DNA of 64,000 bases, taken from the NCBI GenBank assembly GCA_021156085.1, contig JAJNBC010000001.1:1-64000 (forward strand), written 5' to 3'. The DNA is from Gammaproteobacteria bacterium. Its GTDB lineage: Bacteria > Pseudomonadota > Gammaproteobacteria > DSM-16500. The position numbers and the translations under genes are program-made. This document shows, one piece after another, positions 43,782 to 52,226 of this stretch. Position 1 is the stretch's first letter. The number at the start of each line of letters is the position of its first letter. The notes under the pieces are model-generated. The model was not told where the DNA came from. It did not search any database and worked only from the letters and a program-made list of their open reading frames with translations.

Positions 43782-44786
43782 TTATTCCTGGTGGCGTCGA
43801 GCTCTACCTCCTTGGTGGCCCATTTCTCGAAAGGCATCTGAATCATGCTTTTTTCGGGTTCTCGCCGCTTTTCTACCAATCTCGCTCTCTTCTTCCTTAC
43901 TTATAGCATGCCTCACTTGAGCTCCACGCCTTCCTGCTTCTTCTCGGCTCATCGGATGATGATCTTCTTCGTCGGAGTCATTTCGACGTGAGCTTCTGCT
44001 ACGGCGGCTGCTCCTTTCATCCTCATCTTCTTCATCATATCGGCTACGATGACTACCAGAGCTTCGTCCGCGCCCCTGCTGGCCCTCATCTTCTTCTCCT
44101 CTTCCCCAGCGCGCTTCAGCACCTCGTCTTCCTGCTTCTTCTCGGCTCATCGGATGGTGATCTTCTTCATCCGAATCATCTCGACGTGAGCTTCTGCTAC
44201 GGCGGCTGCTTCTTTCATCCTCATCTTCTTCATCATATCGGCTACGATGACTACCAGAGCTTCGTCCGCGCCCGCGCTGGTCCTCATCTTCTTCTCCTCT
44301 TCCCCAGCGTGCTTCCGCACCGCGTCTTCCTGCCTCTTCTCGGCTCATGGGATGCTGATTTTCTTCATCAGAGTCGTTTCGACGTGAGCTTCGGCTACGG
44401 CGGCTGCTTCTTTCATCCTCATCTTCCTCATCATATCGGCTACGATGACTACCAGAGTTTTGTCCGCGCCCGCGGCGATGATCGTCCTCTTCTTCTCTTC
44501 CCCAGCGTGCTTCTGCGCCGCGTTTTCCTGCCTCTTCTCGACTCATCGGACGGCGATCTTCTTCATCCGAAGCCTCTCGGCGCGAGCTTCTGCTATACCT
44601 GCTTTTTTCTCTTTCATTATCATCTTCTTCATCATACCAGCTAGGGCTATAAGAAGAGCGGCGCCCCCGAGTGCTATGGTTTTCGTTTTCTTTTCCCTGC
44701 TGTGCTTCCATACTTCTTCTTCCTCTTCCTTCTCCATTCAGGGAATGGCTTTCATCATAATATTTTTTTTCGTTATTGCTAGTCAT
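43782..44786 (-). CDS. highly charged KGG-type protein with 66-aa tandem repeats
   Basis: A 334-residue, very hydrophilic Arg/Glu/Asp/Ser protein. Four units of 66 residues carry M-S-R-E-E-A-G-x-R-G-A and, in three of them, E-A-R-W-G. The C-terminus has G-R-K-A-A-R-T and G-H-Q-G-G-R-A-R-R. These resemble the KGG or con-10 type repeats of stress-induced proteins (GsiB, YciG). Between the motifs lie acidic runs and S-R-R-S-R-S-S-R-R blocks, so most of the chain should be disordered. GGAGGAG lies seven bases before the ATG at 44786, and an earlier codon at 44801 is less likely. Role in desiccation, acid or general stress is inferred. Confidence 0.8.
   Translation of the reverse strand: MTSNNEKKYYDESHSLNGEGRGRRSMEAQQGKENENHSTRGRRSSYSPSWYDEEDDNEREKSRYSRSSRREASDEEDRRPMSREEAGKRGAEARWGREEEDDHRRGRGQNSGSHRSRYDEEDEDERSSRRSRSSRRNDSDEENQHPMSREEAGRRGAEARWGRGEEDEDQRGRGRSSGSHRSRYDEEDEDERSSRRSRSSRRDDSDEEDHHPMSREEAGRRGAEARWGRGEEDEGQQGRGRSSGSHRSRYDEEDEDERSSRRSRSSRRNDSDEEDHHPMSREEAGRRGAQVRHAISKEEESEIGRKAARTRKKHDSDAFREMGHQGGRARRHQE
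43943..44740 (-). repeat. 198-bp tandem repeats inside the KGG-type gene
   Basis: The anchor C-T-C-G-G-C-T-C-A-T (plus strand) begins at 43943, 44141 and 44339, with a one-base variant at 44537: an exact period of 198 bases, or 66 codons. The central units are nearly identical, while the outermost unit (towards 44.7 kb) is more diverged. Exact in-frame period suggests expansion by unequal recombination or slippage, so copy number may vary between strains. Confidence 0.85.
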
Positions 44787-45325
44787 AAATATCTCCTCCA
44801 ATAAATGAAAATTAATAATGACAATGAATTCTGAAATTTTTTTCTAATCTCCTCATTAATTGCAAGCTCAAAAAAAATAGTAGGCTTAATAAAAAAAATT
44901 GTCAATGAAATTCATTTATTAAAATATTTTTTTAAAATTTATAAAAAAATTACATCATAAGTGTATAAATAAAAATTAAAATAATAAAAAAATATTTTTA
45001 GTTATTTTCATAAGAATTATATTTTTTTCTTCATTCTTATAAAAATAAAATGATTTCATTCTCCGTTCAATTTTAAAAAATGATAGTGTGGAAAATTTAG
45101 AAAAATCTATTATTGATATAAGTCAATAAAGAGAATAAAAATTAATAATTTTTTATTTTTATATAAATTATAAAATAAATATTATTTTTTTAATGTGTAC
45201 AAATAAGAGTAGGAATAAATTTTTAGAATACCATCGTAACTATATAAATTGAATAACGTATTATTGACACAGTGCGCGGCAATAGAGTAACTTATATTTT
45301 ATGTTGATTGTGCCTCTCGTGCCTT
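44787..45325. other. 540-bp extremely AT-rich spacer between divergent genes
   Basis: This stretch separates the KGG-type gene (minus) from a small secreted-protein gene (plus). From ~44840 to ~45240 it is almost entirely A and T with repeated runs of A or T, and no open frame worth calling. Such DNA is likely curved, easily melted and a target for H-NS-like silencers. It must contain the promoters of both flanking genes. Confidence 0.6.
45264..45293 (+). promoter_or_regulatory. candidate promoter for the small secreted-protein gene
   Basis: A perfect TTGACA lies at 45264-45269. The best -10 at usual spacing is TAACTT (45288-45293, 18 bases), which is poor. TATATT occurs further on at 45294-45299. 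Upstream DNA is A/T-rich like an UP element. The call is tentative. Confidence 0.3.
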
Positions 45326-45769
45326 ATGAAGTTCACTACTAGTATATTATTAATGGGATTGTTGCAAGCGGCTGCCTGGGCTAAGGTTGATTTTCCTTCT
45401 TATTGTTCTGCTCATGGGCTTTACTATGATTGCAAGATAGGAGAGGAATGTAATTGCTCCATTCATGCTAAGCTTCAAGGAGAAACGAGCATAGGTACGT
45501 TTTCTTATAAGCTTACTCCTATTGAAAGAAAAAAATATCAATGCACGTTTAAAATGTCTCCCCTTTCCTTTCTTATTAATTTTAATCATTCTTATTTTCC
45601 CAGTGGCGTGACATATCAAGATGAGGGGAAATCTAATAAAGATATATTCAATATAAATGCAACAGCTATGCAGGCGGCCTCTGATGCCGCTTATGTCTTA
45701 ATTCAATTTAATTTTGGGGCCTATGATGCTCCTTCAATTTTAAGTGTAAAATGCATAGAAAAGCTGTAG
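45326..45769 (+). CDS. small secreted protein, unknown function
   Basis: A 147-residue protein with a clear Sec signal peptide: M-K-F, hydrophobic core up to about residue 16, and a likely cleavage A-W-A before K-V-D-F near residue 19. The mature part has six Cys residues (e.g. D-C-K-I-G-E-E-C-N-C near residues 36-44 and a last one near the C-terminus), suggesting disulfides in the periplasm or outside. I recognise no family. The frame opens at a TTG (45308), but the ATG at 45326 starts directly at the signal peptide. It stands alone between an AT-rich spacer and a convergent gene. Confidence 0.65.
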   Translation: MKFTTSILLMGLLQAAAWAKVDFPSYCSAHGLYYDCKIGEECNCSIHAKLQGETSIGTFSYKLTPIERKKYQCTFKMSPLSFLINFNHSYFPSGVTYQDEGKSNKDIFNINATAMQAASDAAYVLIQFNFGAYDAPSILSVKCIEKL

Positions 45770-45845
45770 CTATTTGCAATGAGGGCGAGGTTTCTTGCAG
45801 CTTGCTTAGCTTGTTCTTGAATGCCCTTGTTTTTATCGAGCATCT

Positions 45846-47471
45846 TTAAATCTTTAGGGATGAAAAAACAGAAGTCTGTAAGGTGTCAAGGGCGAGAGAT
45901 AAGTTTGCTTTTCGCCATTTAAAAATTCCCTGGGAGAGTAGCAAGTTGTAATAACTTCTGTTATTTAAATCACAAAGAATAAATAAGCTAAAAAATACTT
46001 GTATGATCGCTCCAAACAGAATCTCAAATGCCGCAGCTAATTTTAGTAACTTGGGGTAAGAGGTTATTTCTTTATGCAATTCCTCATACTCTTTTTGTAA
46101 TTGAGCCCTATTTTCTGCAGTCAAAGTTAATTGTAATTTAATTGAAAACGTTAATGTCTTGACGGCAAGTGTTGAATGTTCAATATTCAAAAGGATGCCA
46201 TCCCCTATAAAATCATGAGCAATTTCAAGCATTTGGTTAAAAGCTTTTTCTTGTATACGATTCTCAAATATATGTAAATTCGAAATATATTCAAGGTACT
46301 TGAAAAAATAGTGAGACAGAGAAGCATCTTCTTCATTGTCATCTGAGCCCAATGAAAAATGAATTCGGTTTGTATTAAAGATTACCTCTGAGAATAACAA
46401 AGAATAGATTTCTTGTAGGAAAGGGGGAAGAGAAGGTAAAGGCCTATTTTTTGCATTTGCACAAGAAGTAATAATTTCAATAATACCACTTAAAATAGCT
46501 TGCTTGAAAGGAAAATCGATTCTTTTACTTGATTCTTGATTGCTGTGAGTAGGCCATATTATGTTACAATTTTTAGTTAAATGGAAGGTAAATGTAAGAC
46601 CTAAATATGTTCTTAGGAATTGGTCTGCCGGGCTTAGGGGTATCTCTTTTATTGTTTTTAAAATAATTTCCCGGGTGTCATGCAAAAAGAGGGGAGCTTT
46701 ACCTCTAACTGCTTTACCCTCTGCTTCAGTTAAAAAATATCTTAAATAAGGCTGATAAAACTCGATGCAATTTTGGGCAATAAAGTTAATTTGATATAGG
46801 ATATCGTTAGGAGATTCGGAGAAGCGATCTTGGTCTTGAAAAATGGTTTTATATTCCTGACGGCTTATTTCAATATAATCAAGGATATTTCCAAAATCGA
46901 AAAAAGGTAATAAGTCTCCTCTTTCATATCCAAAGTCAAGATCATACATCTCTAGGGCAGCTAAGATAGGTGCTAAAAACTTATCTTTTGATTTAATGAT
47001 CTCTGTTAGCGTTGTGGGAAGATGAGGAGATAAATTCTTTGCAAGAGTACTTGCTTGCATCAAGTGGCCCTTTTTACGGAGGAAATTAACACGTAACCGG
47101 GCATCATCAGAGTTAGTCAGGTCGATTTTAAGATAAATTGTTAGAGGTTTTAGCTTTTCTACCTCTTTTATCTCTGCGACGTCATCTCCCTTTTTTTCTA
47201 CCTCTCCCTCTATCTCTTTTAGCGGCTCTACATGAAACCATTCAACATATTCTAAGATTACCCTACCTAAAACAGTAGGGAAAAGGCTCTCCAGTTGCGT
47301 AGCGAGCCAGGGCCTTTGTAAGACGCTTATAGCTTGAGAATATTCTTCGGGGCAAGCAAAAATATACCCATAAGAAAAAAAAGTCTGATCAGCAAGCCTT
47401 TTCCACCCACGACGATATGGAGAAACAATTTCTTTCTCTTTCCTTGGTAAATCTGGGTCTCTTCTTAACAT
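45846..47471 (-). CDS. hypothetical 541-aa protein, possible effector
   Basis: An orphan protein with no family I can name. It is largely helical by composition, with charged Lys/Glu stretches around residues 88-105 and one hydrophobic segment near the C-terminus (~residues 490-510, A-I-I-Q-V-F-F-S-L-F-I-L). Residues ~64-77 (L-F-P-T-V-L-G-R-V-I-L-E-Y-V) loosely resemble the start of F-box-like or U-box-adjacent helices in Legionella effectors, which is weak evidence. It is alone on its strand between unrelated genes and has its own promoter-like sequence. A secreted effector is possible but not shown. Confidence 0.6.
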   Translation of the reverse strand: MLRRDPDLPRKEKEIVSPYRRGWKRLADQTFFSYGYIFACPEEYSQAISVLQRPWLATQLESLFPTVLGRVILEYVEWFHVEPLKEIEGEVEKKGDDVAEIKEVEKLKPLTIYLKIDLTNSDDARLRVNFLRKKGHLMQASTLAKNLSPHLPTTLTEIIKSKDKFLAPILAALEMYDLDFGYERGDLLPFFDFGNILDYIEISRQEYKTIFQDQDRFSESPNDILYQINFIAQNCIEFYQPYLRYFLTEAEGKAVRGKAPLFLHDTREIILKTIKEIPLSPADQFLRTYLGLTFTFHLTKNCNIIWPTHSNQESSKRIDFPFKQAILSGIIEIITSCANAKNRPLPSLPPFLQEIYSLLFSEVIFNTNRIHFSLGSDDNEEDASLSHYFFKYLEYISNLHIFENRIQEKAFNQMLEIAHDFIGDGILLNIEHSTLAVKTLTFSIKLQLTLTAENRAQLQKEYEELHKEITSYPKLLKLAAAFEILFGAIIQVFFSLFILCDLNNRSYYNLLLSQGIFKWRKANLSLALDTLQTSVFSSLKI

Positions 47472-47498
47472 GGAGTAACGCCTATATTAATGGGCAAA

Positions 47499-47527
47499 AT
47501 ATTATCAAAAGCCGGCCAGCTAGTCAA
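47499..47527 (-). promoter_or_regulatory. candidate sigma-70 promoter for the 541-aa orphan gene
   Basis: On the minus strand TTGACT (47527-47522) is followed after 17 bases by TAATAT (47504-47499), overlapping GATAAT two bases earlier. The predicted start of transcription is ~20 bases before the ATG at 47471. This is among the best promoter matches in the window, found by eye. Confidence 0.45.
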
Positions 47528-47624
47528 TTGTTCACTTTTTCTATTTGAATTTTATTTTATCTTTCAAAACGATAAAAAGCATTTAAATAAATAGCGCCGT
47601 TGAGTAGGAGGGGCTAGCCATCTA

Positions 47625-48764
47625 TTAATTATCTCGAATAAGCTGAATAACAGATTGTGTTGCTATATTCCAATTTAAGCGGGTTTGATATTCATGAAAT
47701 GCGGAGAGAGCTAATTTTTCGTATTCGTGGTAATTTTCTACTAACTTCAGGATGTAATCACAATAAGCTTCTGTTGAAGCATCCAGAGCAAAAGTCATAC
47801 CATTGATATGATCTTTGACTACAGTAGGAATGCCCCCGACATAAGAAGTTAAGCACGGCAAACCAAACGCATTGGCTTCTGCAAATACAATGCCGTAGCA
47901 TTCAGCACGTGAAGGAACAAACAAGAAATGAGATTCTTGGAGTAAACGAGTTATTTTTTCTACGCCTTCAGCTGTGCGTTTTGAAATAAAACCATGGCAT
48001 TTTATATAATCCGGAATTTCTACATTGTCAGGGGGATAACAGCCTATAAAATTTAATTCGACGGCTTGACCTGCCGCATGCAATGCTTTGACAACATCGA
48101 AAACAATATCGCCTCCTTTGCGAGTCCAATGTTTCCCTAGGAATAAAAATTTTAATATATTGCGCGACCGTGATTGTAAGAAAGTACGAATATCCTCTAT
48201 AGTATGATGACATTGAATATTTGCGCCAAAAGGAACTATTTTCACTTTCTCTTTACTTGCTCCATAAATTTCTAGAGCAGTACGAGCAGCCCACTCAGAA
48301 GAGAAAATAGCCAGTTTGCAGCGTGCTAAACATTCTTTTGTAAGCAGGTTCCCTTGTTGAATGGATCTTGCAGAATGGCTGGAAAACCCAGAATAAAATC
48401 CTAATAAACTCGCATACAATGCATCCGTCCAAAGAATAATAGGTTGCTTACATTCAAGATAAGCAATAGGGTTAAGGAGAGGAGAGATAACAGCATCTAC
48501 GTCGCTTTTCCTTAATTTTTCTGCCACTTGTTGTGAGTACTGCTGTGCAACGAACGTATTAAATCGAGGGCTTTCTCTTTGGCCGCAAGCTATTTTTTTC
48601 CAAAATTGTTTGAACTTAAAATAAGGGGGTAAATGACGTTTTAAATTACCGACGTACTCCACGTTTATACCTTGTTGAGTAAAGCCCTCAGCCATGTAGA
48701 AAGGGGTGCCAGACCAGTAGCTAACATCGTGGGCATCAAAGGTGGTTGCAAAAGCAAATTTCAT
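47625..48764 (-). CDS. GT4-family glycosyltransferase
   Basis: A 379-residue GT-B glycosyltransferase. The C-terminal half has F-L-F-L-G-K-H-W-T-R-K-G-G-D near 212 and V-P-S-R-A-E-C-Y-G-I-V-F-A-E-A-N-A near 297, the standard nucleotide-sugar site with the E-x(7)-E pattern. The N-terminal domain is atypical for the family. Its ATG overlaps the stop of the upstream GT4 by ATGA. It is the last of three minus-strand glycosyltransferases that diverge from rmlA, so rhamnose is one plausible donor. Cytoplasmic. Confidence 0.85.
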   Translation of the reverse strand: MKFAFATTFDAHDVSYWSGTPFYMAEGFTQQGINVEYVGNLKRHLPPYFKFKQFWKKIACGQRESPRFNTFVAQQYSQQVAEKLRKSDVDAVISPLLNPIAYLECKQPIILWTDALYASLLGFYSGFSSHSARSIQQGNLLTKECLARCKLAIFSSEWAARTALEIYGASKEKVKIVPFGANIQCHHTIEDIRTFLQSRSRNILKFLFLGKHWTRKGGDIVFDVVKALHAAGQAVELNFIGCYPPDNVEIPDYIKCHGFISKRTAEGVEKITRLLQESHFLFVPSRAECYGIVFAEANAFGLPCLTSYVGGIPTVVKDHINGMTFALDASTEAYCDYILKLVENYHEYEKLALSAFHEYQTRLNWNIATQSVIQLIRDN

Positions 48765-49894
48765 ATTACACTCCTGGTTTTTTTAGAGGCTAAAGGTAAT
48801 TCCCAAAAAATTTCATTAAATCGTTGGAGGGAAAAGTTCTGTTCTGCGCGGCACCTACCTTTATTAGCCCATTTTTTTAATTCCATTTGAGGTAAGTGAT
48901 AAAACATCTGCATTTTTTCTCCCAATTGAGGCGGGTTCATTGCATCAATGAGTATGCCTGCATCTCCTATGACTTCTGGAATGCCGTTGATTTTGGTGGC
49001 AATGACAGGTACATTCGCAAGCATGGCTTCTAGTAGAACTCTTCCAAACGCTTCTTTAATTGAAGTTAAGACAAAGACATCCAACGCTTTAAGCAAAGTA
49101 AAACCTTGATGAATATAACCTGTTAAGATAACCTCATCTTCTAAGTTGAGTTGCTGAATTTGTTTTCTTAACTTCTCTTCAAGTATGCCATGCCCCATAA
49201 TGACGAGCTTGGCCTGGGGGCATTGTGTTTTGATAAGAGCAAAGCCGTTAATTAAAGTGGTTTGATCTTTCGCTTTAACTAACCGCCCTAAAGTACCAAA
49301 AACAAAATTTTCTTCTCTTAAATTGAGCTTTGCTCTAGCAATAGAACGCTCCAAAAAAGTGGGCTTGGTTAATTCAATATCAATCATATTATAAAGCGTA
49401 ATAACACGTTCCGCAGGTACCCTCCAGATATCCCCTCGAATATCATCTCTTACTGCATTCGAGACTCCTGCAAAGAACATGTTTTTTTTTGCTAATAGGG
49501 CGACAATACATTTCCTAGAAAAGCTACTGAGTGTTTTCAATTCATGCATAACAAAAAACAAATTGGGTATTCGACAAAATTGCGCCACCCAAAGCATGAT
49601 ATAGCTAGGCTTGTATCGATGACAAATGACAATTTGAAATTTATTTTTTTTTTGTAATTGTAACATTTTTTTTATGGCGGCTATTTTTAAACCGCGCGTC
49701 ATGCTTTTGGAAGCGTTGAGAAAATAGATATTTTCTGCTAAGTGTCTTTGTCTGATTTTTTCATCAGGTTCGCCTTTAAGGTAAGCCACGGTTACTTCAA
49801 ATTGAGTAGGGTCAAATAATTTTGTATATTGATTGCTGATATCAATAAATTGGGTGGCATATCCATGACCAAAAATAAGGATAGGTTGACGCAT
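48761..49894 (-). CDS. GT4-family glycosyltransferase
   Basis: A 377-residue GT-B enzyme of conventional layout: G-H-G-Y-A-T-Q-F at the N-terminus, G-T-L-G-R-L-V-K-A-K-D-Q-T near residue 195, G-H-G near 232, and T-S-I-K-E-A-F-G-R-V-L-L-E-A-M-L-A near 275 with the conserved Glu pair. It directly follows the GT2 gene (stop and start abut as TAAATG) and overlaps the next GT4. The three genes therefore form one operon likely building a short oligosaccharide, such as core or O-repeat. Confidence 0.88.
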   Translation of the reverse strand: MRQPILIFGHGYATQFIDISNQYTKLFDPTQFEVTVAYLKGEPDEKIRQRHLAENIYFLNASKSMTRGLKIAAIKKMLQLQKKNKFQIVICHRYKPSYIMLWVAQFCRIPNLFFVMHELKTLSSFSRKCIVALLAKKNMFFAGVSNAVRDDIRGDIWRVPAERVITLYNMIDIELTKPTFLERSIARAKLNLREENFVFGTLGRLVKAKDQTTLINGFALIKTQCPQAKLVIMGHGILEEKLRKQIQQLNLEDEVILTGYIHQGFTLLKALDVFVLTSIKEAFGRVLLEAMLANVPVIATKINGIPEVIGDAGILIDAMNPPQLGEKMQMFYHLPQMELKKWANKGRCRAEQNFSLQRFNEIFWELPLASKKTRSVI

Positions 49895-50707
49895 TTAGAT
49901 GTCCAGGCTAGTGTTTTGTAAAATTGCGGAAGCGTTGAATCTCTCCAGATTTTTTTGAATGCGGCGCATTCCTTTTTCTACGGATTTTTCTCGGCGGCTT
50001 AGCATGGGATTTAATATGGTTGTCGCATGATTAATATGGTCCATATACTTTAATAAAACAGAGGAGGGGATAAACACCATTTTATGATGGCGATGTATGA
50101 GTTTGCGATGCATGGCCTTACCCGCAACTTCTCCCTCATCAGCAAATGTAAGTTGATATTTTTTTAATAAATCCATGCGGTAAAGTGCGCAATGGCTGCG
50201 TAAATAATAATGGTTGTGATCCACTCCTTCCAAGGCATGGTTCTTTTTTTGAATGAGACGATAGTAGAGTACTTGCCCCCAACGTTCCAGCGATTTTAGT
50301 ACATGTTTGTGTAATGGTTTTGATTCTAACTTCCATGAACCCACCCCTGCTATATTATCGTCGCGATTGATTTCACCTAACAAAAAAGGCAGCCATTTAT
50401 TATTACGAACCAGCGTATCAGTATGTATAGATAATACATAAGGTGTAGTCACGTAATTTAATGCCAGATCTAAGGCACGGGCATGAGATAAACTAGGTGA
50501 TTCGCCGGGTATCTGTTGTCGTTCAATTAATTGAATCCATTTGAGGGAACGGAGATAATCTAAGGATGCATCATGAGAAGCATTATCAATGACAATGATG
50601 TTTGCTAAGCTGGGATCTGTGTGTTTTCTTATTAGACGTAGACACAGAGTTGTTAATTCCAGTGTTTTATAATTAGGAATTAAAATTGTGACTTGCGGGG
50701 TAGTCAT
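49895..50707 (-). CDS. GT2-family glycosyltransferase
   Basis: A 270-residue GT-A enzyme: T-I-L-I-P-N-Y-K-T at 6-14, V-I-D-N-A-S-H-D-A-S near 40 for nucleotide binding, and S-I-H-T-D-T-L-V-R-N in the metal-binding position (H-x-D variant of DxD). It resembles rhamnosyl-/galactosyl-transferases of O-chain loci. The first gene of a three-gene minus-strand operon, 69 bases from the divergent rmlA, which hints at use of dTDP-rhamnose. Donor not provable from sequence. Confidence 0.85.
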   Translation of the reverse strand: MTTPQVTILIPNYKTLELTTLCLRLIRKHTDPSLANIIVIDNASHDASLDYLRSLKWIQLIERQQIPGESPSLSHARALDLALNYVTTPYVLSIHTDTLVRNNKWLPFLLGEINRDDNIAGVGSWKLESKPLHKHVLKSLERWGQVLYYRLIQKKNHALEGVDHNHYYLRSHCALYRMDLLKKYQLTFADEGEVAGKAMHRKLIHRHHKMVFIPSSVLLKYMDHINHATTILNPMLSRREKSVEKGMRRIQKNLERFNASAILQNTSLDI

Positions 50708-50716
50708 ATATACTCT

Positions 50717-50744
50717 TTGAGGCTTATTCGATCCTCCCTATTAA
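50717..50744 (+). promoter_or_regulatory. candidate promoter for the rml operon
   Basis: TTGAGG (50717-50722) and TATTAA (50739-50744), 16 bases apart, lie in the 69-base gap between the divergent GT2 and rmlA start. Each matches consensus at four of six positions. Weak, but the position is right for rmlA. Confidence 0.3.
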
Positions 50745-50776
50745 ATGCTAATTTATTACATTTTGCAAAGAGAATT

Positions 50777-51658
50777 ATGAATACATCTTCTAAAAGAAAG
50801 GGCATTTTACTTGCCGGCGGCCATGGTACCCGTTTTTATCCTGCTACTCGGAGTATTTCCAAGCAACTGCTTCCCATCTATGATAAGCCCATGTTGTACT
50901 ATCCTTTGACAACTTTGATGTTGGCTGGAATTAAAGATATTTTAATTATCACTTGGGAGCATGAGCGCGAATTATTTGAAAAATTATTAGGAAATGGCGA
51001 GCAATGGGGGCTTAAATTACAGTATGCAGCCCAAGAAAAGCCCCGAGGTATTGCAGAAGCCTTTAGGATTGCAGAACAATTTATAGGCGATGATGCTGTG
51101 TGTCTTATGTTGGGCGATAATATTTTATATGGTGAGGGCATTGCTGACCTTTTGCAAAAAGCAGGACAGCAAATCGAGGGTGCAACGATTTTTGGTTATT
51201 GGGTTCAAGATCCAGAGCGTTATGGTGTCGTTTCTTTTGATGACCAGGGCCAACCTTTGGATATTGTTGAAAAACCAGAAAATCCATCATCTAATTATGC
51301 CGTGATTGGGCTGTATTTTTATGATAATCAGGTGGTGGATATTGCTAAACAAATGCAACCTTCTGCGCGGGGAGAATTAGAAATTACAGACGTGACTCGG
51401 GTTTATTTGGAGCAAAAAAACTTACAAGTTACTAAATTAGGGCGAGGCATTGCTTGGTTAGATACAGGTACTCCTTCTGCATGGTTAGAAGCCTCTAATT
51501 TTATCCAAATATTAGAGCATCGGCAGGGGTTAAAGATTGGTTGCCCCGAAGAGATTGCATGGCGCATGGGTTATATCGATTCACATCAATTAATGACATT
51601 AGCAAATCCTTTATTGAAGAGTGGGTATGGAAAATATCTAAGAAATTTGGTGAGTTAA
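50777..51658 (+). CDS. rmlA: glucose-1-phosphate thymidylyltransferase
   Basis: RmlA, 293 residues, converts dTTP and glucose-1-phosphate to dTDP-glucose, first step to dTDP-L-rhamnose. The catalytic loop L-A-G-G-H-G-T-R-F-Y-P-A-T is at ~10-22, followed by S-K-Q-L-L-P-I-Y-D-K-P-M and later L-G-D-N-I-L-Y-G and V-E-K-P. G-R-G-I-A-W-L-D-T-G-T marks the C-terminal part. The frame extends 28 codons upstream, but the ATG at 50777 gives the usual length and is preceded by AAAGAG. First gene of rmlACDB. Confidence 0.95.
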   Translation: MNTSSKRKGILLAGGHGTRFYPATRSISKQLLPIYDKPMLYYPLTTLMLAGIKDILIITWEHERELFEKLLGNGEQWGLKLQYAAQEKPRGIAEAFRIAEQFIGDDAVCLMLGDNILYGEGIADLLQKAGQQIEGATIFGYWVQDPERYGVVSFDDQGQPLDIVEKPENPSSNYAVIGLYFYDNQVVDIAKQMQPSARGELEITDVTRVYLEQKNLQVTKLGRGIAWLDTGTPSAWLEASNFIQILEHRQGLKIGCPEEIAWRMGYIDSHQLMTLANPLLKSGYGKYLRNLVS

Positions 51659-51662
51659 GTAG

Positions 51663-52226
51663 ATGAATATTGTGCAAACTGAGTTGTCGGGTGTGGTCAT
51701 TATAGAGTTACGCGCTTTTCAGGATGTGCGCGGCTATTTTTTTGAGCTTTTCCAAGCCAAGCGTTATCAGCAGCAAGGGCTAGAAACGCGATTTGTGCAA
51801 GATAATTGTTCTCGTTCCTCTAAAAATGTATTGCGTGGGCTGCATTATCAGCTTAAACATCCTCAAGGAAAATTAATTTATGTTACGCGAGGACAGGTGT
51901 TGGATGTTATTGTGGACGTGCGTGTAGGTTCACCTACTTTTGGCAAGGCCATCACTATCGAATTGAGTGAAAAGAATTTTCGGCAGGTCTATATTCCGCC
52001 TGGTTTTGCTCATGGTTTTTACGTTTTCTCAGAATGGGCTGATTTTATTTATAAATGCACTGCTTATTATTCTCCTCAAGATGAATATGGTCTTCGCTGG
52101 AATGATCCTGATTTACATATTGCTTGGCCAATTAAGCATCCTATTGTCTCGGAAAAAGATGCTATTCATCCTTATTTAAAGGACATTCCGAAAGATCAAT
52201 TGCCACGGTTTTTGTCCGATGAGTAA
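51663..52226 (+). CDS. rmlC: dTDP-4-dehydrorhamnose 3,5-epimerase
   Basis: RmlC, 187 residues, a cupin epimerase. L-R-G-L-H-Y-Q carries the catalytic His, and D-V-I-V-D-V-R-V-G-S-P-T-F-G-K, P-P-G-F-A-H-G-F and Y-K-C-T-A-Y-Y are characteristic. It converts dTDP-4-keto-6-deoxyglucose to the L-lyxo form for rhamnose. Four bases follow rmlA, and rmlD overlaps the end by eight bases. Confidence 0.95.
   Translation: MNIVQTELSGVVIIELRAFQDVRGYFFELFQAKRYQQQGLETRFVQDNCSRSSKNVLRGLHYQLKHPQGKLIYVTRGQVLDVIVDVRVGSPTFGKAITIELSEKNFRQVYIPPGFAHGFYVFSEWADFIYKCTAYYSPQDEYGLRWNDPDLHIAWPIKHPIVSEKDAIHPYLKDIPKDQLPRFLSDE

Noticed and set aside
43988-44644. 218-codon plus-strand frame opposite the KGG-type gene
   Set aside because: It exists because a 198-base period without stops on one strand also keeps this frame open. 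The product is an odd Phe/His/Leu repeat with no ribosome site.
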